A DNA stretch of 64,000 nt from Strongylocentrotus droebachiensis (Eukaryota; Echinodermata; Echinoidea; Camarodonta; Strongylocentrotidae): positions 1-64,000 of the forward strand of contig JAVYIG010000062.1 in NCBI GenBank assembly GCA_035222895.1, given 5' to 3'. The notes under the pieces are model-generated. The model worked only from the letters and a program-made list of their open reading frames with translations. It was not told the origin of the DNA and ran no database searches. Of the stretch, positions 57,101-64,000 are shown one piece after another. The translations under genes and the position numbers were made by a program. The number at the start of each line of letters is the position of its first letter. Position 1 is the first letter of the stretch.

Positions 57101-60100
57101 CTCCATCACGTTTTAAAATGTACAATTATTACCATGATGTAATTTGACCCTGATTTCTGTGAGATATACAATATGGTACTGCCCTTGAAATGATCGTACG
57201 AAAATCTGCGATCGTATTATATACTTTGTACAATAAAAACGTATAGCGAAATGTCAAATATCCGATAGAGAAAAAGCTGTTATGCAAAATTATACTTCTT
57301 TATAATTAATGATTTGGGAAGAAAAAAATACCGATTCCTTAGTTAGATATTTGACTCACAAATGCAAGCCGAGGGGCACAGGGACACATAGTCCCATCAT
57401 GACAATTCAATACATACATTTTCTCCAGACTACACCTTCGTACAACTCACGATTTAACAAAAAAGACATTTAAGAATACGTTTGCTTATTAGCAGGGAAA
57501 TCCGTCACTGATCGTATTCCGTTTTCTGTTTTACTTACTCCAAATCCTGTAACTGCTCTACCAGTTGGGCCTTCTGATCAGGGGACATCCTCGCAAATAC
57601 TGTTCCTTTAGCAGCAATCTGACAATGAATTAGGAAACACAAGTCGTGCAGCTCCATGTTATCACCGGTGAGTACGCAACAGAATGAACCAATTGCATGT
57701 ATTTTCACTGCAGCGATTATTGTCTGCTGTTTTAAGCAATTGCGAATTATTCTTTAATTTCACTACGACCTTTTATTTTTAACCTTATGATACATTCAAC
57801 CAAATGGATCTCAAAGTACCTGAGTAAAATCATGATTTGGGAATATGATAAGCTTTCCAGATGTGGAAAGGCCCGGATCAGCCACAAAATGGGACTGATA
57901 TAATAGTTGCGTTATAAAGCAGAGAGAACATTTTTTTTAAATAACATCATCAGGAAAGAATGTTAGTCATTTTTCTTGAGGATTTTTTGGAGAGGAAGGG
58001 GCTTTCATGCCGGATTCGCTCCATTGCCTTATCTCCATGTTTACCTTTGGAACCAGATGAGGCACATGCTCCATGAGTACGGCGAAGGTCTTCCCGTCGA
58101 GCGCCAGATGATAGTTGCTGCTCAGGACCTCGTTACTGATCTCTTCTCCTTCCTCTATCGTCAACGCGACATCGTCTTCCTCAACCTAGTAAGAAATGAA
58201 CGACAAGGTAATATTGCATGGAACCTTTACACCAACATGAGGACCGGGTGCTATACCAGGGGCCCGTTTCACAAAACTTGTCATCAGTGACAAGTGACAG
58301 ACCTTATTATAAGCTACTGAAATCCTTGCTTCTGATTGGTTATCAGCAGATTTGTCACTGATTTTGGTCATTTGTCATTGGAAAAAAAGGCTTTATGAAA
58401 CGGGTCACTGGAAGATGAGGAAGGTTGCAGTATTTAATTTTGATTATGTTACATACGAGTTGTAAATATGTCAATGGTCTTAAAGGTATTAAACAATTAT
58501 AAGTATTCATAATGTGATAGATATGACTGTGTGTGTAATTAGGTTTTTACAGTCGTGTATCTCAGATATGATTAATTACGTCACTACCTGAAAGAAGTGA
58601 CTCAGTTTCGAACCGGGGTCGCCTGAGCCAGTTTGTAGGCGAAGACAGAGAGCTGACCTAGTGAACGTACCGCTGGACCATAGATATAAAGATTTTTTTT
58701 TTTTTTAAAGTTTGTTTGGTTCAAAACAATAAGTGACTTTAAAGCCTACTATAACTTGAACAGACTCGAGGAAATCATGATTCTATCTTACATTATCGTA
58801 GTACAGCGTTTTAGCATATTGTGCTCTGAAAACAACAGTATCTGATGATGTCGAACAGGCTTAACTTTCTTGTATATTGTCAAGGTTATGTTTGTTTGTT
58901 TGTTTGTATTATTAATTCTTTACCCCCATCAAATCGCTTACCTGTCCATTCATCTTATGATGCATGGGTGTGGACGTTCTACTGGTATCACTTGGCTTCT
59001 GCACTGGTTTCCACGAGATCAGGGGCCCTTGATCTCCTTCAGGGGGTGTGGCTACTACTTCCACCACTTGCTGTGATTGGCCAATCATCCCACAAGCACG
59101 TGCCACGTGGATAGCTGTAAGCTTGTTGTCACCTAACATATTTAAGATGATTAGAAGGGCGTGAACTATACTTTGTTCATGGTTATGGTGCATAATTAAG
59201 GTCGACTTTCGACGAAATTCTTTCAATCAACGACACTTTGTTCTAACTAATCTTTCAAATGTCTTCACTAAAATACCAAATGATTAATGCACTAAAGGGC
59301 TGTCCAAAAATAATTTTGTGATAAACAAATCTCTAGAATGACTGAAAATCGTATGAGTAATGCTAAGTTAATGGATTGCACATTTTGTTAGACCGAATAT
59401 CCCACGATCATATATTCCTTTGACATTGAGAAGTCATGGATATGTGTATGTTTTACAGGTAGAAAATGTTGCTCTGATTGTTTGTTTTGTTCCTTTAAGT
59501 AAGAATGCAACTTTGAATTGTTCTGTAACATTTTAAATTGAACACTTCAGATGAGCCTACTATCATACTTTTTATTTTGTATCGTTTCGGTCATTTTTTT
59601 TCTCTCCAGGAACACAACATCAAGTAAAACATACATAGACAATGAAAGCATGCAAATATGATGATAACATTGAAACAATATTTTTAAACAGGAAAACAAG
59701 AACGTCAACCAATGCCTGGGCATTTTGTCTTTAGGCATTTCTATAACGCACTTAACAATAAAAAATAAGTAGATTTTCTTCTAATCTTCAACATAACTGT
59801 TTATGTACGAGAAGAGAATGACGTTTACAACTACTTCAGTTTACTACGTAATTTTTTTTAAAATATTGAACTTTCATAACTCTAGGATGTATTACTTACC
59901 TGTTACCATGACAGTTCTGATCCTAGCATCTCTGAGTTGAGCAATCACTGGACTAGTCTCTGGTTTGATGGTGTTCTGCAAGATCAGAAGTCCTAGCATT
60001 TGAAGATCCATTTCCACCTCTTCTCTGAAATGGAAGAAGCCACAAGCAAATAAAGTAGGAACGTTTCAGCAGGAAATAATAATTATGTAATAATTAAATA

Positions 60101-62955
60101 ATAATCATAACAAATGTCTCTATAAGCGTTTATCAAATATACTATTACCCCGGTCATTGGATTCAATACTCGCTCGCACACACTGTGTGCACAATGTTCA
60201 CTCCATGAGGAGCATTCCAGCCAGGCGTTGCTAAATCAAATGCATACGTGGAATTGGTGAGACCACGAGATCAATTTTTTACTACTCCTATGATTACGAT
60301 TGTAGAGAACCCTCTTAGGGCAATGATTCATGTTGTTTTGGGGGTCAATAATTACAAAACATACGCAAGCAGAGAAGGAAAATTTGAAATTTCACAGATT
60401 TTTGTCCATTTTGTTTGCTAACGCAGTGTTTGACACCAGGGGGGTGTTTCACAAAGATCCTAAGTAGAACTTAACACTAAGTTGGACTTAAAAATTATGG
60501 AAAGCCATTAGCATCTTTGAAAACATTTTGTAAAAGTTATTGTAAAAGGCATAACATGTTAATTCAAATCATTCATATTTTCTATCATCAAGGAGATTTC
60601 ATGATCTGGATGTAGAATTTATAAAAAGTCTAAAATACTTGAATTTCTGCTTTTAAATATATTTCATTTTAAGGCTCTAATGGCTGTCCATAATTTTTAA
60701 GTCCAACTTAGAGATAAGTTCAACTTAGAATCTTTGTGAAACACCCCCCAGAGTTCTTCAAGGAAAATCAGGATCGAAGCCTTCTGATCAGCCATGATTC
60801 TATAATTTCTGTACACTACGAGAAACGGAAATACGAACATCTTACCTTCCTAAGCTTAGTAGGTTCGAATGTGCCTAACATTAATAGACCATTTTCGTAA
60901 TGTAATCAAATTTAACTTGAATCCATGTTACAAATGTTGTCATTAATTGTTGCTAGGAAGGACATACAGTTTGGCTTGTCCTACCTAGCAATTTGATTCA
61001 ATTACGAAAATGACCTATTGACAACTAAAAAAGTCATATGACAGGTGTGTCCTGCCACCAATGATATAATTTTGCTTACCTGTCAATTTTCTCAACATTT
61101 TCATATGAGAATGAGGCGTGTAGAGGCTTCCAAGCCATGGCTAACACACGGAGCCCGTTCTGTGTGTGCTCTTTTAAGATCTCATGAAACTCCATGGGTA
61201 CTGAAATGTCACAAATAAATAAAATGTATTTTTTTTAATCCAAAGAGAAAAACTTGAGTGTATAATGATTTCCAGGCACCCATTATCTAATTGAGGTAAT
61301 TAAATCTGCAACATCGTACCCTAAATTGATGTAGTGATTCTTTTTTTCAATCGTTTTTTTTTATTTTTGGAAAAGATGTCTCGCTTTTTATTCGGGTTGG
61401 TTTGCAAAGTTTAATATTAAAAGTACTCTGTTCACATAATAGCCACTGCCAACAGAACAACAACACCAGCACCAACACCAGCGTCAGCATTGGGGCAAAG
61501 TGGTAACGGTCGAATGGACGTTGCAAACCCTATGGTATTCGATGTAAGATAAATAATTTCAACACCAACATATAACACCTTCCGAATTACCAACAACAGA
61601 AAGGAAAAAAAGAATTTAAAAAAAGAACGCTACACACAATACCCAAGAATCAGTTGCTTTAGATCATGGTAATTATGGCAATGGTCCCGGGAGCCCCTTT
61701 GACACACACCTCATTGTACTGTTTGGTGTCTTTTGTCAGTGTAACTACGATGATACTGACAACAGACCGGACACCACCGCTACCAACAACAACAAATTCT
61801 CAAACAAGTAAATTGCACCTAATGTTCAGAAATCGATTGGTAATGCCTGGATTACATTTGCCCCGGGCGCCGTACGATAAATTAGTGTACAATTTGTCGT
61901 GCGATTTGGGGGGCATCGTAGGAGGCTACGGGCTACGATGTTTGTGTTTACATTATCTACGAGCATCGTGCCATTTCTTGTATTGGCTCTCGGGGGCAGG
62001 CCGGGGAAAATCCGTACAGAGGCTGCTCGGAGATTGTACGGATATCGTGCAATTTCAATGCAGTATCCGAGTTGTCTCCGCAGCCTTCGCACGGAAATCG
62101 TACGGAGCCCATGCAGCTTCCGTGCAAAGGTTGCGCGGACAAATCGCGGTGACCGTGCAACCACCGTGCCGTTTTTAAGCGATTTTTTGCCTACACTGAT
62201 GTTCACCGAAAAGTCGTGCGTTTGCTGCACGATCAGCGTGAGGCCTCCACGCAATGCCCGTGTGGGGATTGTGAATTGCCACCTACGACATGTCTACGGC
62301 CTACGGGCTTACGATTTTTCAAATTTGTTTAACTCCCCGCGATACAAAATCGTAGTCGCCGCGGAGCCCGTGAATCCGTACGAAAATCTAACGGCCGCCT
62401 CATGCCTCCTCACGGAGGCCGCACGGAAAAAGGGATACGGGCAGGATACGGGCCCCGTAGACTAATCCCAGGCGAAATGTAATCCAGGCATTAAGAGACA
62501 TTTTGGAGTCAGTTTTTCGGTGTGTCGGACTTAGGTATAGCACTGTCTTAGCATTACTCTGGTCGCAAACCTCGCAATGGTTTCAGGAGCACATTATGAC
62601 ATAGACCTGTATGTACTGTTTGGTGTCTTTCGTCTATGTCACAACGAAGAGACTGACAACAAATCGAATACCACCACCAACAACAACAATTTAATAAAAT
62701 AAGTTAATTACACCCTAGGGCCAGGAATCAGCCGTTTTAGAGACGTTATGGAGTCGGTTTGGCGGTGTGACGGTAGAACAGTGTCTTACCAGTACTCTGG
62801 TCGCATAGCGATGCAATTTTCTCGGGGGCACCTTTGACGTACACCTCCATGTGCTTGGTGTCCTTTGTTTGTGTAATCACACTCATTCTCTGAAGGTTGG
62901 AAGAGAATGGGAACTGACGAATGATGCCGATCTCGAACAGATTCTCCTCCTGGGT
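50923..62955 (-). CDS. ATP13A: P5B-type ATPase, ATP13A2/ATP13A3-like (gene C), 3' part, 14 exons
   Basis: Exons 62790-62955, 61080-61200, 59900-60024, 58942-59132, 58045-58185, 57539-57618, 56797-56949, 56222-56318, 55673-55745, 55127-55277, 53808-53962, 52700-52788, 51789-51869 and 50923-51111 join in frame to 1812 nt (603 residues plus TGA). Diagnostic features, numbered within this fragment, are [14 protein letters not shown] (13-26), KGAPE of the N domain (41-45), MVTGDN (135-140), [10 protein letters not shown] near 255-264, and [20 protein letters not shown] (279-298). Six hydrophobic segments follow (about 339-541, TM5-TM10), and the tail contains DPTWPPLN. P5B pumps sit in late-endosomal/lysosomal or other membranes and export polyamines to the cytosol. 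The catalytic DKTGTLT exon and the N-terminus lie beyond 64000. The assignment to A2 versus A3 is open. The KGAPE exon has two decayed copies in the next intron. Confidence 0.95.
51318..51377. repeat. GA/G-rich low-complexity tract
   Basis: Purine-only stretch in the last intron of gene C. Confidence 0.85.
51789..51869 (-). CDS. ATP13A: Gene C exon (residues 515-541, TM10)
   Basis: 81 nt, phase 0 to 0. The acceptor is TATTTCTGCAG and the donor ATTGAG|GTAACA. It encodes [20 protein letters not shown], then AAVLIE, the last membrane helix. Confidence 0.9.
52382..52652. mobile_element. MITE with TTTAAAGGGGGTGTAGCATG ends
   Basis: The right end is the reverse complement, CATGCTACACCCCCTTTAAA. 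The interior is GC-rich. It lies 47 bases from a gene C exon. Confidence 0.8.
52700..52788 (-). CDS. ATP13A: Gene C exon (residues 485-514, TM9)
   Basis: 89 nt, phase 1 to 0. The acceptor is CTTCGACAG and the donor TTCCTG|GTAAGAG. It encodes [20 protein letters not shown], a single membrane helix. Confidence 0.9.
52836..52965. mobile_element. Short MITE with GGGGCG ends
   Basis: 'ggggggggcgctcatcaaca' at the left and 'tttcatgaaacgccccctta' at the right; related in style to 58258-58412. Confidence 0.4.
53118..53375 (-). mobile_element. tRNA-derived SINE
   Basis: Minus-strand head with A-box-like 'gtacagtggtttaat' and B-box GGTTCGAATC, followed by a unique body. No acceptor-stem pairing. Confidence 0.65.
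53535..53765. repeat. (TTA)n/(TCA)n microsatellite
   Basis: Long trinucleotide-like repeat next to a gene C exon; gives spurious poly-Ile frames. Confidence 0.95.
53808..53962 (-). CDS. ATP13A: Gene C exon (residues 433-485, TM8)
   Basis: 155 nt, phase 2 to 1. The acceptor is ATCACTCAG and the donor ACT|GTAAGCAC. It encodes [19 protein letters not shown], then [14 protein letters not shown], matching the P5B 'FQY...SKG.P.R.P.Y.N' pattern. Confidence 0.93.
54815..55117. mobile_element. Fold-back MITE directly after a gene C donor
   Basis: The ends are TGGGTGGTATTCTCGAAAGC and its reverse complement; the arms are about 100 bases. It begins 9 nt inside the intron whose donor is at 55126. Confidence 0.8.
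55127..55277 (-). CDS. ATP13A: Gene C exon (residues 383-433, TM7)
   Basis: 151 nt, phase 1 to 2. The acceptor is GTCCACATAG and the donor CCATG|GTAAGA. It encodes [17 protein letters not shown] and ends KQQPW, the P5-conserved 'QPW' at the membrane boundary. A fold-back MITE begins only 9 nt into the downstream intron. Confidence 0.92.
55673..55745 (-). CDS. ATP13A: Gene C exon (residues 359-383, TM6)
   Basis: 73 nt, phase 0 to 1. The acceptor is CTTTTTGACAG and the donor TTGA|GTAAGT. It encodes [20 protein letters not shown], then VAIL. Confidence 0.88.
56222..56318 (-). CDS. ATP13A: Gene C exon (residues 326-358, TM5)
   Basis: 97 nt, phase 2 to 0. The acceptor is read as TTTCAACGAAG, the one that keeps the frame and gives [20 protein letters not shown]; a second AG two bases later would break it. 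The donor is TTCG|GTATACATT, which is weaker than the others. Confidence 0.87.
56560..56766 (-). mobile_element. tRNA-derived SINE (tRNA-Thr-like head)
   Basis: The minus strand begins GGCGCGATAGCTCAGTCGGT with anticodon-like TCTCGTAA and B-box GGGTTCGAAAC. The 3' part does not pair with GGCGCGA and continues into a SINE body ('cattaatcctcattaccagg'). Confidence 0.8.
56797..56949 (-). CDS. ATP13A: Gene C exon with GDGAND hinge (residues 275-326)
   Basis: 153 nt, phase 2 to 2. The acceptor is TATTCTGGCAG and the donor ATCAA|GTAAGTTC. It encodes [20 protein letters not shown] and then [15 protein letters not shown], the magnesium-binding hinge region that is nearly invariant in P5 ATPases. Confidence 0.95.
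57539..57618 (-). CDS. ATP13A: Gene C exon (residues 249-275)
   Basis: 80 nt, phase 0 to 2. The acceptor is CATTGTCAG and the donor TTGGA|GTAAGTAA. It encodes [20 protein letters not shown], the conserved P-domain FARM-PDQK element. Confidence 0.93.
58045..58185 (-). CDS. ATP13A: Gene C exon (residues 202-248)
   Basis: 141 nt, phase 0 to 0. The acceptor is TTCTTACTAG and the donor CCAAAG|GTAAACATG. It encodes a very acidic run ([16 protein letters not shown]), then [14 protein letters not shown], the P5B segment preceding the VFARM strand. Confidence 0.92.
58258..58412. mobile_element. MITE with GGGGCCCGTTTCA ends
   Basis: Starts GGGGCCCGTTTCACAAAACT and ends TTTATGAAACGGGTC. The interior has 'gtcatcagtgacaagtgaca'-type words. 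Confidence 0.7.
58595..58700 (-). mobile_element. tRNA-derived SINE fragment
   Basis: Minus-strand 'tatggtccagcggtacgttc' with B-box 'ccggttcgaaac'; preceded by a poly-T tract on the plus strand. Confidence 0.55.
58942..59132 (-). CDS. ATP13A: Gene C exon (residues 138-201)
   Basis: 191 nt, phase 1 to 0. The acceptor is ATATGTTAG and the donor GGACAG|GTAAGC. It begins [18 protein letters not shown], completing the P-domain motif, and continues into a variable, proline/serine-rich P5B insertion. Confidence 0.93.
59900..60024 (-). CDS. ATP13A: Gene C exon (residues 96-138)
   Basis: 125 nt, phase 2 to 1. The acceptor is CATTTCAG and the donor ACAG|GTAAGTAA. It encodes [20 protein letters not shown] and then IRTVMVTG, the first half of the conserved MVTGDN of the P domain. 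Confidence 0.93.
60440..60752. mobile_element. MITE with GGGGGTGTTTCACAAAGAT ends
   Basis: The right end is the reverse complement, ATCTTTGTGAAACACCCCCC. The arms extend through 'aacttaacactaagttggac' and 'gtccaacttagagataagtt'. Confidence 0.85.
60882..61021. mobile_element. Short CCATTTTCGTAAT-family MITE
   Basis: 140 bp with the same ends (TAATAGACCATTTTCGTAAT / TTACGAAAATGACCTATT) and the internal inverted pair 'ttgctaggaaggac' and 'gtcctacctagcaa'. It lies about 60 bases from a gene C exon. Confidence 0.75.
61080..61200 (-). CDS. ATP13A: Gene C exon (residues 56-96)
   Basis: 121 nt, phase 1 to 2. The acceptor is GTGACATTTCAG and the donor GACAG|GTAAGC. It encodes [20 protein letters not shown], the end of the N domain (the 'T..G.RV.A' family motif). 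Confidence 0.92.
61662..61775 (-). pseudogene. Relic copy of the gene C KGAPE exon (copy 1)
   Basis: Minus-strand reading gives [20 protein letters not shown], then KGAPGTIAI, against [25 protein letters not shown] in the real exon. KGAPE has become KGAPG and the ends lack usable splice sites. It lies within the intron downstream of the real exon. Confidence 0.75.
61843..62491. mobile_element. 649-bp GC-rich MITE with TA target duplication
   Basis: The ends are inverted copies of ATGCCTGGATTACATTT(C)GCC, flanked by TA on both sides (61841-61842, 62492-62493). The paralogous intron copy near 62740 ('gccgttttagagac') gives the uninterrupted site. The interior is unusually GC/CpG-rich with many cgtacgg-type words. 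Long overlapping open frames inside are a composition effect. Confidence 0.75.
62555..62665 (-). pseudogene. Relic copy of the gene C KGAPE exon (copy 2)
   Basis: Minus-strand reading contains [12 protein letters not shown], matching [12 protein letters not shown] of the real exon, preceded by a stop and a frame change. Flanking intron text ('accaccaacaacaacaa', 'ttttagagac') is shared with copy 1 and with the real exon's downstream intron, showing tandem duplication of exon plus intron. Confidence 0.7.
62790..62955 (-). CDS. ATP13A: Gene C exon with KGAPE (fragment residues 1-56)
   Basis: 166 nt, phase 0 to 1. The acceptor is GCCCTGACAG and the donor ACTG|GTAAGAC. It encodes the nucleotide-binding core: the [12 protein letters not shown] strand, then [15 protein letters not shown]. 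It is the most upstream gene C exon in the window; none was found between here and 64000. Confidence 0.93.
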
Positions 62956-63175
62956 CTGTCAGGGCAAGATTGAGACAACTAGATTAAATAATAGATCATT
63001 TGAATTCCTTGTTTTTACCCCCGAAAGCGCCCAAAACATTTTTGGTTTTAAACAAAAATATCCTAAAGGAAATGATTTACAATTCTTGACAACATGGACC
63101 TGCACACAGATATTTTAAAGAGAGATGTAACCCCCTTCTCTCCTTCTAGTGGAGCGCCTTTGCAACATATATATA

Positions 63176-64000
63176 GTGCGTCCCAGAAAAAACGAAACCG
63201 AGAAGTATCGATGTTCTATCATAACTTAATCACAACTATAATTAACGAATGATACATATTTGGAAAGCTTAGAGTCTCCTCTTTCATGTGATGCTACTCA
63301 GATGATGCATATTTCACGCATGAGTGATTAAAAGCAATTTGAAGGAAGGAAACCAAAAAGACATTTGGCGGGCGGTATCTGAATTTCGAAGAAAAATTCA
63401 CATTTCTAGAAAGTTGAGTTTCTGCCCTTTCATATGACACCTCAATCGGGAAAAATGAGCGAGGAATGACAAAGTTCTGTTTGTTTAAAGTAGTGCTTGC
63501 ATTTCCATAATTTTATTAAACGAATTGGTTTTCACTGGCTGCCTGCCGTATCAATAAACGAAATTAACAAAAGACTTAACTCCGTTTCGTTGACAATCAG
63601 CCGTAGACGAGAGTCTTCATGCATGGCTGATTGTCAACGAAACGGAGTTAAGTCTTTTGTCAAATCTGCTTTTTGCTACCGCAGGCACCCAGTGAAAACG
63701 AATTCGTTTGTTAAAATTATGAAAATGTAAGGGCTACTTTAAACAAACAGAACTTTGTTATTCCTCGCTCATATTTCCTGATTGAGGTGTCATATGAAAG
63801 GGCAGAAACTCAACTTTCTAGAAATGTGAATTTTTCTTCGAAATTTAGATACCGCCCGCCAAATGTCTTTTTGGTTTCCTTCCTGCAAATTGCTTTTAAT
63901 CAATCATGCGTGAAATATGCATCACGTGCGTAGCATCAACTGAAAGAGGAGACTCTAAGCTTTCCAAATATGTATCATTCATTAATTATGGTTGTGATTA
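63176..64000. mobile_element. Long palindromic element, right end beyond window
   Basis: Starts GTGCGTCCCAGAAAAAACG after TA. The right half (from about 63612) is the reverse complement of the left, and the last 40 bases of the window match 63225-63265. The centre holds an even better hairpin (63570-63660). End style and internal words resemble the element at 27881-28639, suggesting one superfamily. Confidence 0.7.

Noticed and set aside
61666-62465. Overlapping frames of 142-188 residues on both strands
   Set aside because: They lie in a GC-rich MITE poor in stop codons and overlap each other. They have no domain and are composed of Arg/Pro/Ala.
1-64000. LTR or other virus-like elements
   Set aside because: No paired long terminal repeats, capsid, integrase or protein-primed polymerase signatures were recognised; the RT/RNase H pieces at 30.5-31.1 kb look like LINE relics.

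Overview
The window is animal nuclear DNA, very probably from a sea urchin or a close echinoderm. It is AT-rich. Genes are split into short exons by GT-AG introns, and most of the remaining DNA is fold-back/MITE-type repeats, tRNA-derived SINEs, minisatellites and poly-G tracts. One repeat (about 13.5-14.07 kb, with recurring 'tgacctaaaatgacctttga' phrases and a GC-rich hairpin end) and MITEs with GGGCCCGTCTTACAAAG-type ends are, from memory, typical of sea urchin genomes. No LTR or other virus-like element was recognised, and there is no prokaryotic gene organisation.

Three protein-coding genes can be assembled by hand with consistent splice sites and phases. Gene A (minus strand, 24942 down to 10078) has 14 exons and encodes 718 residues: a helical N-terminal part, three TPR motifs and a C-terminal MYND zinc finger. 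Gene B (plus strand, 37648 or 31967 to 43615) has 4 coding exons and encodes a 12-TM major-facilitator transporter of the monocarboxylate transporter (SLC16) type. It has two alternative copies of its first coding exon, and an in-frame TAA in the loop between its two six-helix halves. Gene C (minus strand, from beyond the right edge to 50923) is the last 14 coding exons (603 residues) of a P5B-type ATPase of the ATP13A2/ATP13A3 group. It includes the KGAPE nucleotide-binding motif, the GDGAND hinge and the last six membrane helices; the phosphorylated aspartate exon lies outside the window.

Layout: 1-8.7 kb, repeats with no gene (segmental duplication, MITEs, short tandem repeats). 8.7-10.1 kb, a decayed tandem array derived from the last exon of gene A. 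10.1-24.9 kb, gene A with repeat-filled introns. 25-32 kb, intergenic repeats, fold-back elements and a LINE relic. 32-43.6 kb, gene B, whose two first-exon copies are separated by fold-back DNA, including an apparent 4.4-kb element with minisatellite arms. 43.6-50.9 kb, intergenic and mostly featureless. 50.9-64 kb, gene C, ending in a truncated long palindrome.

The most unusual theme is that all three genes carry local duplications of single exons: a triplicated 5' part of exon 5 and a decayed array of the last exon in gene A, a duplicated first exon in gene B, and two decayed copies of the KGAPE exon in gene C. The three genes have no obvious functional link. No new multi-gene system is claimed.
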